A DNA stretch of 64,000 bases, from NCBI RefSeq assembly GCF_004345425.1, contig NZ_SLVP01000001.1:558001-622000 (forward strand), read 5' to 3'. Position 1 is the first letter of the stretch. Every line of letters begins with the position of its first letter. A program made the position numbers and the translations under genes. Below the pieces are notes generated by a model. The model was not told the origin of the DNA, made no database searches, and saw nothing but the letters and a program-made list of their open reading frames with translations. The DNA is from Paenibacillus sp. BK033. Its GTDB lineage: Bacteria > Bacillota > Bacilli > Paenibacillales > Paenibacillaceae. This document shows, one piece after another, positions 56,717 through 64,000 of the stretch.

Positions 56717-57388
56717 TTGTTTGCAATTAAGCTTGGGGCGGCGTTAGCCCTAGGTCTGCTCATCGGCGTGGACCGTCAGCTTCGTCATAAGCCGCTTGGC
56801 ATTAAGACAAGCATGGTCATCTCGGTAGCCAGCTGCCTCATTACGATGGTGTCCATTGAAGCGGCCTCCAGGCTTGCCCATCCGGGGATGACCAACATGG
56901 ATCCGATGCGACTCGCCGCGCAAATCGTAAGCGGGGTTGGCTTTATCGGGGCCGGTGTTATTCTGCGGCGGAACAACGATGTCATCTCCGGCCTGACCAC
57001 AGCCGCGATGGTGTGGTCCGCTTCGGCGCTGGGCATCGCGGCGGGAGCGGGCTTTTACAAGGAAGCTTTCACGGCAGCCGGCATTATCATTCTTGCCGTT
57101 AACCTCGTGCCCCTTGCCGTTCGGGCGCTTGGCCCTTCCAAGCTGCGGGAGCGCGACGTATCGGTCTGCCTGACCTTCGACCGCTCGGCCGAGCTGGACG
57201 GGATGCTGGCAAGCATCCGCTCGGATCATCAGATCAAGCATACAACGATCAAGGATATCGGGGAGGGCCGGCTGCAAATCCGGCTTGTCCTGTCATCCGG
57301 AGAGCCGTATCCGACGACTTCGATCTATGAGGAAATGCGCCGGTTTAAAAACGTTCTATCGGTTGAAGTGGAAAACTTGAGCTCTTAA
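56717..57388 (+). CDS. MgtC/SapB family membrane protein
   Basis: A 223-residue protein. Its membrane part (about 1-140) has the family motifs LALGLLIGVDRQLRHKPLGI, the QIVSGVGFIGAGVILRR block and GLTTAAMVWSASALGIAAGA; the C-terminal 80 residues form a soluble ACT-like domain. MgtC proteins are linked to growth at low magnesium and to acid or membrane-potential control. TTG 56717 is the start, with GGAGGGG upstream. It lies 35 bases after the GH105 gene without a terminator, so it may be co-expressed with the glycan enzymes, an unusual placement. Confidence 0.9.
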   Translation: MFAIKLGAALALGLLIGVDRQLRHKPLGIKTSMVISVASCLITMVSIEAASRLAHPGMTNMDPMRLAAQIVSGVGFIGAGVILRRNNDVISGLTTAAMVWSASALGIAAGAGFYKEAFTAAGIIILAVNLVPLAVRALGPSKLRERDVSVCLTFDRSAELDGMLASIRSDHQIKHTTIKDIGEGRLQIRLVLSSGEPYPTTSIYEEMRRFKNVLSVEVENLSS

Positions 57389-57418
57389 AAAAGCAATTTT
57401 CAAATATTCCAGATAAAC

Positions 57419-57436
57419 GTTGAAAGCGCTCTCCTT
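57419..57436 (+). promoter_or_regulatory. cre-like site before the LacI-family gene
   Basis: GTTGAAAGCGCTCTCC contains TGAAAGCGCT, a close match to the left and centre of the CcpA cre consensus, with a weaker right half. It lies 50-65 bases before the start and could serve CcpA or autoregulation. Confidence 0.5.
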
Positions 57437-57484
57437 AACGCGCATAATGGACTTAACTATGTTTCGCGCGATTGGAGACCGTCA

Positions 57485-58528
57485 ATGATGAAAGCAACCA
57501 TATACGATGTAGCTAAAGAAGCCGGCGTATCCATTGCCACGGTATCCCTTGTCATTAACGGCAAAGGGAAAATCAGCGAGGAGCGCCGGGAAGAGATCAG
57601 GCGGATCATGCTGCGCATGGGTTACAAGCCAAGCATGATCGCATCCGCGCTTACCGGCAAGAAAACGTATGCTTTAGGCTTGCTTGTGCCGGACATCTCG
57701 AACCCATTCTTCGCGGAAATCGCCAGGGCGGTTGAGGATGAAGGACAACGTCACGGCTACAGCGTCTTTATATGCAGCACGGACAACAAGGACGAGAAGG
57801 TGGAGCATTATGCCGCGCTGCTGCAGCAGAAAAACGTCGACGGCGTTATTATCAGTACCGGCTTGAAGGAGCTGTCCGCATTAAATCCGCTGCTTCAGGG
57901 AGGAGTTCCGGTTGCTTTGCTGGCAAGGGAGTTTCCTTCCGTCGAGGTTCCGACGGTAGTCGTGGACGATTACGCGGGAGGGGCTGCGGCAGCCGGGCAT
58001 CTGATCTCGCTTGGGCATACCCGGCTTGCCGTTCTGGCCGAGCAGGGCTCGATCAGCAGCAGCCGGGAGCGGGTGCGGGGATTCAGGCAGACCGCCGAAG
58101 CGGCGGGGCTTATGCTCGATCCGTTATTCGTCGTCAGCTGCGGCCATAAGGACGGCAAGGACCGGGCATGGGAGCTGCTTCAGATGAAGGACCGTCCGAC
58201 CGCGATTTTCTGCTGCAACGATCTCCTGGCCATTGGCGCGCTCCGCGCCGCCAAGGAGCTGGGACTGCGGATTCCGCAGGACTGCTCGATTGTCGGGTTT
58301 GACGATACGGTGCTTGCCTCCGTCACGGATCCTCCGCTGACAACGGTCGCCCAGCCGATTGAACAGATGGGGCAAAGAGCGGTGCAGCTGCTTGTCCGCC
58401 AGATCAGTCAGCCGGGAGAAGAGAGCGAACGGATCGTGCTTTCTCCCACGCTGTCTATCCGGCAGTCCGTTGCCGTGCCTGACCATGCTTCGCTCCACGA
58501 TCGTCTCCGCGAAAAAAACTCATCCTGA
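57485..58528 (+). CDS. LacI-family transcriptional regulator
   Basis: A 347-residue repressor. The N-terminal helix-turn-helix and hinge read ATIYDVAKEAGVSIATVSLV and MGYKPSMIASALTGKKTYAL; the sugar-binding core (about 60-335) has GLLVPDISNPFFAEIARAVE, a GHKDGK segment and IVGFDDTVLASVTDPPLTTV. GGAG precedes the start, with two candidate ATGs (57485, 57488). The likely targets are the glycan genes around it, possibly through the palindromes at 44682-44742; the effector is unknown. Confidence 0.93.
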   Translation: MMKATIYDVAKEAGVSIATVSLVINGKGKISEERREEIRRIMLRMGYKPSMIASALTGKKTYALGLLVPDISNPFFAEIARAVEDEGQRHGYSVFICSTDNKDEKVEHYAALLQQKNVDGVIISTGLKELSALNPLLQGGVPVALLAREFPSVEVPTVVVDDYAGGAAAAGHLISLGHTRLAVLAEQGSISSSRERVRGFRQTAEAAGLMLDPLFVVSCGHKDGKDRAWELLQMKDRPTAIFCCNDLLAIGALRAAKELGLRIPQDCSIVGFDDTVLASVTDPPLTTVAQPIEQMGQRAVQLLVRQISQPGEESERIVLSPTLSIRQSVAVPDHASLHDRLREKNSS

Positions 58529-58548
58529 TGGTTCAGCTTGTCTCTAAG

Positions 58549-58581
58549 GCCCGTAGTCCGGAAACGTTTCGGACTGCGGGC
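58549..58581 (+). terminator. Hairpin after the LacI gene
   Basis: Stem GCCCG-t-AGTCCG / CGGACT-g-CGGGC, strong but without a T-run; probably a weak or factor-aided terminator. Confidence 0.55.
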
Positions 58582-58661
58582 TTCGTGCCGCCCGTCTGCA
58601 GCTGGTATACTAAAGGGAGTAAGGAATTAAACATACACTTAGCGGGCAAGAGGAGGATATT

Positions 58662-59741
58662 ATGAGTATTGTACGGTTCGGCATTGTGGGCGGCGGCTGG
58701 CGCAGCGAGTTTTTTCTGCGCATTGCACAAGCGCTGCCCGAACGGTTTGATATTGCAGGCGTGGTTGTGAGGGATGAGGAGAAGGGCAAAGCATTCGAGC
58801 AAGCATGGGGCGTGCCGACCTTCCGCACGGCTGCCGCGATGCTGGATGCGGTTTCTCTTGCGTTTGTTGTCGTCAGCGTGCCGCGGAAGGTTGCTCCGGA
58901 CGTGATGCTGGAATTGACGGCTCGCGATGTTGCGGTGTTATGCGAAACGCCGCCAGCCGAGCAGCTGGAGGATCTCATCGCTTTATACCGGCAGGTGGGC
59001 GGCAAGGGACGGATTCAGGTTGCCGAGCAATACGCGTTTCAGCCGAATCACGCCGGGAGGCTGGCCATCGTGCGCTCCGGCAAGCTTGGCCAGGTGACGC
59101 AGGCGCAAGTGTCGGCCGCGCATGATTACCACGGCATCAGCCTGATGCGCCGTTATCTCGGCATCGGCTTCGAGAACGCAAGCATTCGCGCAGCGAATTT
59201 CGCTTCGCCGATTATCGAAGGGCCGGGACGTTCCGGTGCGCCCGCGGAGAGCCGCATCGTTCAATCGCAGCAGGTTATGGCCTCCTTCGATTTTGGCGGC
59301 AAATACGGCGTTTACGATTTTACGGGCGACCAGTATTTCTCCTGGATCCGCTCGCCGCGCCTGCTTGTGAGGGGCGAACGTGGTGAAATCAACAACTTTG
59401 ACGTCCGTTATTTGCTTGATCATTTAACGCCGGTCCATCTGCAGTTGACCCGTCAGCAGGCAGGATTGGACGGCAATTTGGAAGGCTATTATTTGAAGAG
59501 CCTTCACTTAGGCGAACAGATCGTCTATAAGAATGACACGGCGCCGGCGCGTCTGACCGACGACGAGATTGCGGTGGCGGCATGCCTCGAGAAGATGGGC
59601 GTATACGCTGCCGGAGGCGAAGCTTTCTACAGCCTGGCGGAAGCCTGCCAGGATCATTATCTGGCGCTTATGATGAAGCAATCCGTGCAGACGGGCGAAA
59701 CGGTCACGACGGAAACCCAATGCTGGGCGGAGAATAATTAA
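58662..59741 (+). CDS. Gfo/Idh/MocA-family oxidoreductase
   Basis: A 359-residue NAD(P)-dependent sugar oxidoreductase. The Rossmann motif is RFGIVGGGWRSEFF; the usual EKP motif is replaced by CETPPAEQLEDL, and the substrate domain has RIQVAEQYAFQPNHAGRLAI and IRAANFASPIIEGPGRSG. Relatives include inositol dehydrogenase and B. subtilis YteT from the rhamnogalacturonan locus. AGAGGAGG precedes the ATG. In a cluster with a TIM-barrel isomerase it may oxidise a sugar at C3 or a related position to assist cleavage or degradation (hypothesis). Confidence 0.88.
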   Translation: MSIVRFGIVGGGWRSEFFLRIAQALPERFDIAGVVVRDEEKGKAFEQAWGVPTFRTAAAMLDAVSLAFVVVSVPRKVAPDVMLELTARDVAVLCETPPAEQLEDLIALYRQVGGKGRIQVAEQYAFQPNHAGRLAIVRSGKLGQVTQAQVSAAHDYHGISLMRRYLGIGFENASIRAANFASPIIEGPGRSGAPAESRIVQSQQVMASFDFGGKYGVYDFTGDQYFSWIRSPRLLVRGERGEINNFDVRYLLDHLTPVHLQLTRQQAGLDGNLEGYYLKSLHLGEQIVYKNDTAPARLTDDEIAVAACLEKMGVYAAGGEAFYSLAEACQDHYLALMMKQSVQTGETVTTETQCWAENN

Positions 59742-59843
59742 GAAAAACTTTAGATTTGCCCTGCTTAATTTTTAAACTATGAGTCTTATTCTGATTAAGT
59801 CAACGCAGGTGGCGATTGGCTTAACGGAAGGGCAGGGAAAAGT

Positions 59844-60338
59844 ATGATGAAATACACGAGAGGCAGCATCCTATCGGTTCTTTTTTTATTCTATCTTTAT
59901 ATTTTGCTTAAGGTGATTCTGTTTAAGTTCGGCTCGGTTAATATAGCGTTTCTATGGCAAAAGCTTCACTGGACGTTAGAATATCCGGAATACATGCGGT
60001 ACGGCCTGGAGCGGGCTAATTTTACCCCTTTCAAATCGATCGCGCAAAATCTTCACGGTCTGTCGTACCGTCACGAGCAGGTCAATCTGTTTGGCAATAT
60101 CGCGATATTTCTGCCCTGCGGAATTCTTGTCGGATTATGGACGAAGCATGACTCCATATCTTTCCTTGGCGCAGCGGCGCTTTCGTTTGGCCTAAGCCTG
60201 GCCCTGGAATGCTCGCAGCTACTATTGGCCATGGGCAGCTTTGATGTCGACGACCTTATTCTGAATGGCTTTGGCGGACTTCTCGGATGGTGGATCCTGT
60301 TTGTCGTACGCAGAGAAAGAGCCCTGGCGCAAGTTTAG
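59844..60338 (+). CDS. VanZ-like family membrane protein
   Basis: A 164-residue protein with about four helices and the VanZ signature: VNLFGNIAIFLPCGILVG, then LECSQLLLAMGSFDVDDLIL and NGFGGLLGWW. VanZ homologues are widespread; one gives low-level teicoplanin resistance, most have no known function. GGCAGGG precedes the two adjacent ATGs. The terminator stem begins inside the coding sequence and overlaps the stop codon. No clear link to the neighbouring sugar genes. Confidence 0.87.
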   Translation: MMKYTRGSILSVLFLFYLYILLKVILFKFGSVNIAFLWQKLHWTLEYPEYMRYGLERANFTPFKSIAQNLHGLSYRHEQVNLFGNIAIFLPCGILVGLWTKHDSISFLGAAALSFGLSLALECSQLLLAMGSFDVDDLILNGFGGLLGWWILFVVRRERALAQV

Positions 60339-60358
60339 CTTGCGCGAGGGCTTTTCGT
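60318..60358 (+). terminator. Terminator overlapping the VanZ-like gene stop
   Basis: Stem AGCCCT..GCGCAAG / CTTGCGC..AGGGCT with a TTTAG loop (containing the stop TAG at 60336-60338), then TTTT. Confidence 0.88.
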
Positions 60359-60458
60359 TATAGTCTGTTGCAATAGTTTAAGGTTGTTGTCCTGTGTGGC
60401 TGGATGTATCGCCTCTGTCCAGACTGCCCTGGTACCGCCGTCAATCGTTGTGAAAGAA

Positions 60459-60491
60459 ACAAGCAGTGGACTGTCACTGCTTGTTTTTTTA
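60459..60491 (+). terminator. Second terminator upstream of importer operon 3
   Basis: Stem ACAAGCAGTG / CACTGCTTGT with a 6-base loop and seven T. No gene lies between this and the VanZ terminator about 100 bases earlier, so it may end a short RNA or be a leader attenuator of importer operon 3. Confidence 0.8.
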
Positions 60492-60593
60492 TTGCAAACA
60501 TCTTATCAAATTGATAGAAATCTGATCGTTGTTACATTTCTCCCTTTTTGCCCTGCGATTAGAATGAAGGTGTAGCTAAGGAGGGGGACACAC

Positions 60594-61487
60594 ATGATAG
60601 CTAAGATGTATAAATACCGCTGGCAGTACTTGATGATTTTGCCCGCGGTTGTGCTGTTGTTTTTATTCAACTATATTCCGATGCTGGGCATTCAGATCGC
60701 ATTCAAGAACTTCTCCATCGGCACTTCGATTTGGGACAGCAGCTGGGTTGGTTTTGACAATTTCTCATTCGTGCATGAGCCGCAATTTTGGAAGGTGGTC
60801 CAGAACACCCTTTATATTTCGGTATTGAAATTCGTCTTTGGTTTCCCGCTGCCGATTATCCTTGCTCTTATGATTAATGAGGTGGCGCATCCTTTCTTCA
60901 AAAAGTTCGTCCAGTCGGTCAGCTATCTTCCGCATTTCTTCTCATGGATTGTCGTGGCTTATATTCTGCAATCGTTCCTGACATTGGACGGCGGGCTGGT
61001 TAATGACCTTATTGGACGTGTAGGCGGCGAGCCGATCTTCTTCCTTGGTTCCAATGAATGGTTCCGGCCGATGATCGTATCCAGCGGCTTGTGGAAAGAG
61101 GTGGGCTGGAACACTATTCTCTATCTGGCAGCGATTTCCACGATTGATCCGCAGCTTTATGAGGCAGCAAAGGTTGAAGGGGCAGGGAAATTTGCGCAGA
61201 TTCGGCATATTACGTTTCCGGGCATTTTGCCAACAATCTCCATCGTGCTTATTCTGAGTATTCCAAGCTTGATTACAGTGGGGATGGATCAAATTTATCC
61301 GATGATGAACTCAGCGAATCAGGAAGTTGCCGATGTTCTCGATACGTATGTGCTTCGCAACGGGCTTCAACAGGGGTATTTTGGAATGGCAACCGCAGTT
61401 GGCCTCGTCTCGTCGATCATTAGTCTGCTGCTTGTCGTGACAACAAACTCATTCTCCAAGAAAATCAACGGCGAGGGGCTGTGGTGA
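60594..61487 (+). CDS. Sugar ABC transporter permease, LplB/YteP type
   Basis: A 297-residue permease with six helices: LMILPAVVLLFLFNYIPMLG, IQIAFKNFSIGTSIWDSSWV and the EAA loop YEAAKVEGAGKFAQIRHITF. GGAGGGGG precedes ATG 60594. First gene of the third importer of the same class in the window; the order here is permease, permease, binding protein. Confidence 0.94.
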   Translation: MIAKMYKYRWQYLMILPAVVLLFLFNYIPMLGIQIAFKNFSIGTSIWDSSWVGFDNFSFVHEPQFWKVVQNTLYISVLKFVFGFPLPIILALMINEVAHPFFKKFVQSVSYLPHFFSWIVVAYILQSFLTLDGGLVNDLIGRVGGEPIFFLGSNEWFRPMIVSSGLWKEVGWNTILYLAAISTIDPQLYEAAKVEGAGKFAQIRHITFPGILPTISIVLILSIPSLITVGMDQIYPMMNSANQEVADVLDTYVLRNGLQQGYFGMATAVGLVSSIISLLLVVTTNSFSKKINGEGLW

Positions 61488-61490
61488 CAG

Positions 61491-62384
61491 ATGAAGGCAA
61501 CGGGGCTTGAACGGGTCGGACAATGGATTATCCTAATCCTGCTCTTACTCATGTGCGTTTCCATTATATATCCCTTTGTGTATATGCTGGCTATCTCGCT
61601 TAATACCGGAGCAGATGCAGCAAAAGGCGGCGTGTATCTCTGGCCGAGGTCATTTACGTGGATCAACTATGAAATCGTGCTTGGGAATCAGGTCATCCGC
61701 CATGCTTATCTGATCACGATTGCAAGAACGGTTATTGGCACTATCGGCGGGCTTGCCATTACCCTGGCAGCTGCTTACGGATTATCATATAAACGCCTTC
61801 CGTTCAGAAACGGCATACTGACTTATATTCTCTTAACGATGCTATTCAGCGGAGGCTTGATTCCTTTCTATATACAATTGTTTAAGCTCGGATTAACCAA
61901 TACGTTTTGGGTGTTTATCATCCCGGGTCTCTTCTCGGCGTGGAACATGTTCGTTATGCAAAAGTTTATACATGGCATTCCTGAAGCATTGTTCGAATCC
62001 GCCGAATTGGACGGTGCCGGCCCCGTTCGGATACTGATTCAGATTATCGTGCCGCTGTCGAAGCCCATGCTTGCCGCTCTAGGACTATTTACGGCTGTCG
62101 GCCATTGGAATGACTGGTTCTCGGGCGCCTTTTATGTAACGAGCCAGAATTTAATCCCGGTCCAAACCTTTCTGCAGCAGCTGCTGACAGCACAAGACTT
62201 ATCTGCGATCATGAGCTCTAATCAAAATCAGGAAGTACTGGCACGGAGTTCAATGGATAATATTACGCTGATGTCGGTCAAAATGGCTACGGTTATGATC
62301 AGTGCTCTTCCGATTCTCGCCATTTATCCATTCCTGCAGAAATACTTTGCCAAAGGCGTTTTGATCGGATCGGTCAAAGGCTGA
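61491..62384 (+). CDS. Sugar ABC transporter permease, YtcP/LplC type
   Basis: A 297-residue permease starting 3 bases after the previous stop. It has the FSGGLIPFYIQLFKLGLTNT block, the EAA loop FESAELDGAGPVRILIQIIV and the ending YPFLQKYFAKGVLIGSVKG typical of the group. Translation is probably coupled to the first permease. Confidence 0.94.
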   Translation: MKATGLERVGQWIILILLLLMCVSIIYPFVYMLAISLNTGADAAKGGVYLWPRSFTWINYEIVLGNQVIRHAYLITIARTVIGTIGGLAITLAAAYGLSYKRLPFRNGILTYILLTMLFSGGLIPFYIQLFKLGLTNTFWVFIIPGLFSAWNMFVMQKFIHGIPEALFESAELDGAGPVRILIQIIVPLSKPMLAALGLFTAVGHWNDWFSGAFYVTSQNLIPVQTFLQQLLTAQDLSAIMSSNQNQEVLARSSMDNITLMSVKMATVMISALPILAIYPFLQKYFAKGVLIGSVKG

Positions 62385-62494
62385 TTGAAACGAGCTTCGC
62401 CAAGGATGGCGATAGCCCTTTCACCTTCGGGTATAATTGATCTACCATATACCATTGGAAAGACTAGACTCGCATAAATAGGGGAGGAAAAAGC

Positions 62495-64000
62495 ATGAAA
62501 TTGAAAAGAAGCGGTATCGTTGCTCTTACCCTGGCAGCTACGGTAGGTATAGCGGCCGGATGCTCCGGAAACAGCCATACAGAACCGAATAATGCAGCAG
62601 CTAGTTCAACGAATACAAATACGAAGGACAGCGGAGGCAAGTTCAAGCTGTGGCTGGGCTGGACGGCAACGGTTAACAATGACAGCCTGGTGCAGCAATA
62701 CTGGAGAACAGAAGAGCCGGGCGTTGACGTTCAGCTTGAAGCGACGCAAGGCGACGCGCTGACAGCGCTTAACCTCAAGCTTAATACAGGCGGCTTTGAT
62801 GACGCGGCGATCTTCAACCGCAGCCAGGTGATTGACGATGCGATGAAGCGTTCAAATCTGCTAATGCCTCTTGAGCAATATTTTAACATGCCTGATAAGT
62901 ATCCAAGTCTGGCTGCTATTCCGAAGGAATATTTGGAGCAGATGAAGGATGCTGATGGTCATATCTGGTCGCTTCCTAGCTGGTTCGACAGTAATCCTTC
63001 CGAGCCATGGCCGGGCTGGTCTTCCAGTGCCTGGTTTATCCGGACGGACGTTCTGGAGAAGGTGGGTATGACGGAGAATGATCTGACTACCCTTGATGGC
63101 GTAGAATCGTATCTGAAGAAAGCGGCAGAGCTTAAGGATGAGTCGGGCAAAAACCTGCTGCCGCTTGGTATTCTTACGGATAAAAACGATGAGAATGCGG
63201 TTCTGGCCGCTTTTGGCGTAACGGTTGCATCGGCTGGCGGGGTTACTCCGGTGAAACAAGATGGCGGCAACTTTATCTTTATGTACGATAATCCGGGATT
63301 CAAGGCTGCTTACAAGTGGATGAACGGTTTGTATCGTGATAAGCTCATTGATCCTGAGGCTTTGACGGATAAGAGTGAAAGATATGTTGAAAAGAACAAA
63401 AACGGCCGTTATGCAATGAACATCGGAAGCTTCTGGAATTTTGACTCATCTTTATGGGAGCAGCTGGATGGCCCGACAGGACCGGGCTGGTTCTACAAAC
63501 CGATTCCTTTCCCGAAAATTGAAGGCGTAAACGTACTGGGCACTACGCAAGTGATTAATCCTTATCCAGGCTTCGATACGTATATTAGCAAAAATACGAA
63601 AAACCTGGATGCGATTCTTAAATTCTATGATTATACCTTAACGCAGAAGCCGGAGCAGAACATGGTCGTCAATGAGGGTCCGGTAGGGAAATATTGGGGA
63701 TGGGTGGATCAGCCTTACGGCAAGTGGGCATTTACGGACGAGAACTACAAAGCACTGCGCAACTCGGGTGATCAGGCCAAGAAAGCGCAAGTGACGCCGG
63801 AGCTCTATATGACTTCGAACTACAGCAATGAATGGTATGCTTGGTGGACTAACGAAAATGTTCATGCCGGCGGTGTGAAGACAGGAGAGTTCTCTCAAGA
63901 GATTGCCAAAATGGGAGCTACTCGCGTTGCGGAAAATTATGATATGGTTAAAGCAAAAGCAGGCGGCGCTTGGGAAAAATACGCACCTGAATTAACTACC
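62495..64000 (+). CDS. Sugar ABC transporter binding lipoprotein (truncated by window edge)
   Basis: At least 502 residues, open to the window end. The signal peptide MKLKRSGIVALTLAATVGIA leads to the lipobox AAGC, then an Asn/Thr/Ser-rich linker. The mature domain contains FDDAAIFNRSQVIDDAMKRS, the IWSLPSWFDSNPSEPWPGWS segment and SAWFIRTDVLEKVGMTENDL, as in LplA/YtcQ-type binding proteins. GGGGAGGAAA precedes ATG 62495. About 110 bases after the second permease gene; it completes the third importer. Confidence 0.92.
   Translation, partial: MKLKRSGIVALTLAATVGIAAGCSGNSHTEPNNAAASSTNTNTKDSGGKFKLWLGWTATVNNDSLVQQYWRTEEPGVDVQLEATQGDALTALNLKLNTGGFDDAAIFNRSQVIDDAMKRSNLLMPLEQYFNMPDKYPSLAAIPKEYLEQMKDADGHIWSLPSWFDSNPSEPWPGWSSSAWFIRTDVLEKVGMTENDLTTLDGVESYLKKAAELKDESGKNLLPLGILTDKNDENAVLAAFGVTVASAGGVTPVKQDGGNFIFMYDNPGFKAAYKWMNGLYRDKLIDPEALTDKSERYVEKNKNGRYAMNIGSFWNFDSSLWEQLDGPTGPGWFYKPIPFPKIEGVNVLGTTQVINPYPGFDTYISKNTKNLDAILKFYDYTLTQKPEQNMVVNEGPVGKYWGWVDQPYGKWAFTDENYKALRNSGDQAKKAQVTPELYMTSNYSNEWYAWWTNENVHAGGVKTGEFSQEIAKMGATRVAENYDMVKAKAGGAWEKYAPELTT

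Noticed and set aside
60421..60491. T-box-like string GGTACCGCCG followed by a terminator
   Set aside because: The invariant AGGGTGG part of the T-box is absent (GCCCTGG instead), no stem I specifier region is visible, and the downstream genes are sugar permeases.

Overview
The window looks like chromosomal DNA of a Paenibacillus-type, endospore-forming member of the Bacillota. The sequence evidence is strong AGGAGG-type ribosome binding sites with TTG/GTG starts, a GerA/GerB/GerC germinant-receptor operon, a Fur/Btr-type iron module, and many LplB/YtcP-type sugar permease pairs with YesM/YesN two-component or AraC regulators. Genus-level assignment is inference. I see no rRNA, tRNA, CRISPR array, phage genes or intact insertion sequence.

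Layout. 1-1.7 kb: OmpR-type response regulator and truncated sensor kinase (minus strand). 1.9-4.4 kb: padR, a small HAAS-like membrane protein, a four-repeat membrane protein and an acyl-lipid desaturase, probably one operon under a PadR-like operator. 4.4-6.9 kb: gdhA and a divergent gltC-like LysR regulator. 7-10.7 kb: germination receptor operon in A-C-B order. 10.7-15.3 kb: TetR/SDR pair sharing an operator, a YjfB-family protein, DoxX with twin palindromes, an esterase and an atypical GAPDH. 15.4-19 kb: two Fur boxes, an iron-siderophore lipoprotein, a FhuF-like reductase and an AraC-binding-protein fusion. 19-24.7 kb: sulfonate-type ABC operon with two paralogous flavin monooxygenases and a leader with a possible attenuator. 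24.9-26.9 kb: SDR and divergent WYL regulator.

27-29.8 kb: a scar where a CBM gene fragment and an AraC regulator fragment meet head to head, both without 5' ends, followed by a secreted GH43 enzyme. 30-32.2 kb: katG.

32.8-62+ kb is a carbohydrate-utilisation island with three ATPase-less ABC importers. Locus 1 (32.9-44.6 kb): YesM/YesN pair, two permeases, binding lipoprotein, FAD-dependent oxidoreductase and GH78-like rhamnosidase. Locus 2 (44.8-59.7 kb): membrane AraC regulator, binding lipoprotein, two permeases, TIM-barrel isomerase/epimerase, an unknown protein, a lyase-like toroid protein, a GH105 fusion, MgtC/SapB, a LacI regulator and a Gfo/Idh oxidoreductase. Locus 3 (60.6 kb to the edge): two permeases and a truncated binding lipoprotein. 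The enzymes of loci 1 and 2 lack signal peptides, so the inferred logic is oligosaccharide import followed by cytoplasmic breakdown, with energy from a shared MsmX-like ATPase encoded elsewhere. GH105 plus a lyase-like protein and GH78 point to unsaturated-uronide and rhamnose-containing plant glycans such as rhamnogalacturonan.

The least explained items are the 51-residue tandem-repeat membrane protein beside the desaturase, the leader before the sulfonate operon, the truncation scar, and the glycan cluster that mixes lyase-type and oxidoreductase-type enzymes.
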